A stretch of 64,000 nucleotides of DNA from Clostridiales bacterium (GTDB lineage: Bacteria; Bacillota; Clostridia; Christensenellales; UBA1242). The stretch is from NCBI GenBank assembly GCA_003524095.1, contig DOEE01000003.1, positions 248,001 through 312,000 of the forward strand, in the 5' to 3' direction. Positions within the stretch are counted from its first letter, which is position 1, and each line of letters starts with the position of its first letter. Under the pieces are notes generated by a model that made no database searches, had not been told where the DNA came from, and saw only the letters and a program-made list of their open reading frames with translations. Positions 62,511-64,000 of the stretch are shown here, one piece after another. Both the position numbers and the translations under genes were made by a program.

Positions 62511-64000
62511 ATGTTAAATACTGATAATATCAAAAAGATTAAGTATGGCAATAATATCCGTTATACTTTTGGCAAAACTAAAGAAGCAGATATGCCTTAC
62601 TTGTTAGAAATCCAAAAAGATTCCTATCAAAAGTTTATCAAAGAAGGAATAGGCGAAGCCTTGAAAGAATTTTCACCTATCACAGACTATGCTGGAAAAG
62701 CAGAAGTCTATTTTTTGGACTATGTCATTGATGAACATCCAAAACTATCTAAGGCAGAAACCAAAAGAAAGGGCGGGCATTATAGTGTTCCTTTGAGAGT
62801 TAAGGTTAGACTTGTTATCAAAGAAACTGGCGAAGCTATTGAACAAGAAGTTTATTTGGGTGATATTCCTTATATGACCGAAGCAGGTACTTTTATATTC
62901 AACGGAATTGAAAGAGTAATTGTTTCTCAAATCGTTAGAAGCCCAAGTGTATACTTTTCAAAAAAACTAGACAAAACCGGTAGAGAAATCTTTGCTAGTA
63001 CTCTTAATCCAAAACGTGGTAGTTGGTTGGAAATTGAACAAAAAGAAAAAGAACCTAACCAACTAAAAGTTTGTCTTGATAAGGGTGGCAAAATATCTCT
63101 TGGTATCTTCCTTAAGTGTTTTGGACTAACTAGAGAGAACATTCTTGATACTTTTGGCGACAATGAGATAATGAAAGCAACTCTTGACAAAGACGCTTAT
63201 GAAACTCAACACGATGCACTTATTGAACTTTCAAGAAAAACTAGACCTAGTGAAATTCCTAGTGCCGAAGCTACAAAACAATTTATCTTCTCGCAATTTT
63301 TCAGTACACAATTTTATAATATTGGCGATGTTGGTAGATTCAAAGTCGACAAAAAACTTGCACTATACAACCGTTTGATTGGTTTGACTGCGGGCGAAGA
63401 TATCAAAGACAAAAAGACTGTAATTGTTCCAGCGGGCGAAGTTATTACTAGAGAAAAAGCATACGAAATCCAAAACTTGGGAATTAATAGTGTGTGGGTG
63501 CTTGTTGATGGCAAAAAACACAAAATGTATGGCAACAATAGAGTAAAACTTAGCGAAGTTATCAAATGTAACGAAAAAGAATTGGGTATCAACCAAATGG
63601 TTTATTATCCAGTACTTGCTGATATTTTGAAAGAATACAAGACTAAGGAAGAAAGAATTGAAGCTATTAGAGCCAATGCTGAAAATCTAGTTGGAAGCAC
63701 TCTAACTATTGATGATATTTTGGCAACAGTAAGTTACTTCTTAGATTTGAACGTTGGAATTGGCGAAGTTGATAACATTGACCATCTATGCAACCGTAGA
63801 ATCAAGGGTGCAGGCGAACTTTTGCAAGACGCATTCAGAAGTGGTATGAACAAACTTTCCAATGCTGTCAAAGAAACTTTGCAATCTCATGACTTAAATG
63901 ATATAAGCCCATCTCAAGTAGTTAATGCTAGACCTATTAATCGTGCATTCAAAGATTTTCTAGCTTCTCACCAATTGAGCCAACTTATGGACGAAATGAA
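62511..64000 (+). CDS. rpoB: RNA polymerase beta subunit, N-terminal 496 residues (runs off the window)
   Basis: GAGGAG is 10 bases before ATG 62511. The start matches Clostridial RpoB (RYTFGKTKEADMPYLLEIQKDSYQ at about residues 17-40), followed by DIPYMTEAGTFIFNGIERVIVSQIVRSPSVYF, the beta lobe and the fork region. The frame is cut at the rifampicin cluster (ASHQLSQLMDEM). RpoB forms the catalytic cleft of RNA polymerase with RpoC. Rif-pocket positions differ from the usual S-S-Q-L-S-Q-F-M-D-Q at three sites (see findings). rplJ and rplL, its usual upstream neighbours, are absent. Confidence 0.97.
   Translation, partial: MLNTDNIKKIKYGNNIRYTFGKTKEADMPYLLEIQKDSYQKFIKEGIGEALKEFSPITDYAGKAEVYFLDYVIDEHPKLSKAETKRKGGHYSVPLRVKVRLVIKETGEAIEQEVYLGDIPYMTEAGTFIFNGIERVIVSQIVRSPSVYFSKKLDKTGREIFASTLNPKRGSWLEIEQKEKEPNQLKVCLDKGGKISLGIFLKCFGLTRENILDTFGDNEIMKATLDKDAYETQHDALIELSRKTRPSEIPSAEATKQFIFSQFFSTQFYNIGDVGRFKVDKKLALYNRLIGLTAGEDIKDKKTVIVPAGEVITREKAYEIQNLGINSVWVLVDGKKHKMYGNNRVKLSEVIKCNEKELGINQMVYYPVLADILKEYKTKEERIEAIRANAENLVGSTLTIDDILATVSYFLDLNVGIGEVDNIDHLCNRRIKGAGELLQDAFRSGMNKLSNAVKETLQSHDLNDISPSQVVNARPINRAFKDFLASHQLSQLMDEM

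Noticed and set aside
1..64000. Insertion sequences, phage genes, restriction or toxin systems
   Set aside because: I found no transposase, integrase, methylase or toxin-like reading frame on either strand.

Overview
The window reads as the chromosome of an AT-rich, spore-forming Firmicute, most likely an uncultured gut Clostridia relative. The reasons are strong AGGAGG-type ribosome binding sites, CCA-encoding tRNA genes, the standard genetic code (TGG for Trp, TGA as stop), and recognisable sporulation genes (yabP, yabQ, spoIIQ, spoIIID and a short ywmB-like gene) beside housekeeping genes (divIC, acpP, rpoB). The genus cannot be told from sequence alone.

Layout. 1-243: the 3' end of an unidentified gene. 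437-11290 (minus): a giant secreted protein of 3617 aa with Ig-like modules, a probable SH3-like domain and a C-terminal membrane anchor. 11290-14910: three minus-strand tRNA genes (Glu, elongator Met, initiator Met), a small Cys/Lys-rich gene whose tail looks frameshifted, and three tandem paralogous small membrane proteins. Next to the 3' end of every tRNA gene lies a compact run of perfect short hairpins that no gene explains. 14912-15853 (minus): yabP-yabQ-divIC, led by a good sigma-E-type promoter. 16064-17203: a polytopic protein resembling the YbhN/LPG-synthase membrane family. 17314-18477 (minus): a polysaccharide-deacetylase homologue that has lost its catalytic motifs. 18671-20383: ywmB-like, spoIIQ, acpP, spoIIID. 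20528-35932 and 36227-61924: two tandem, paralogous giant lipoproteins of 5134 and 8565 aa built from Ig-like blocks alternating with GLUG-type beta-helix repeats. 62511-end: the first 496 codons of rpoB with its own promoter.

How it fits together. About 52 of 64 kb encode three giant envelope proteins, one held by a C-terminal transmembrane helix and two by N-terminal lipids. They probably build a very long surface layer or adhesive fibres; each has its own sigma-A-type promoter and intrinsic terminator. The small sporulation genes form two clusters with visible sigma-E-like promoters. The least explained parts are the giant lipoprotein pair, the tRNA-associated hairpin modules and the triplicated small membrane proteins.
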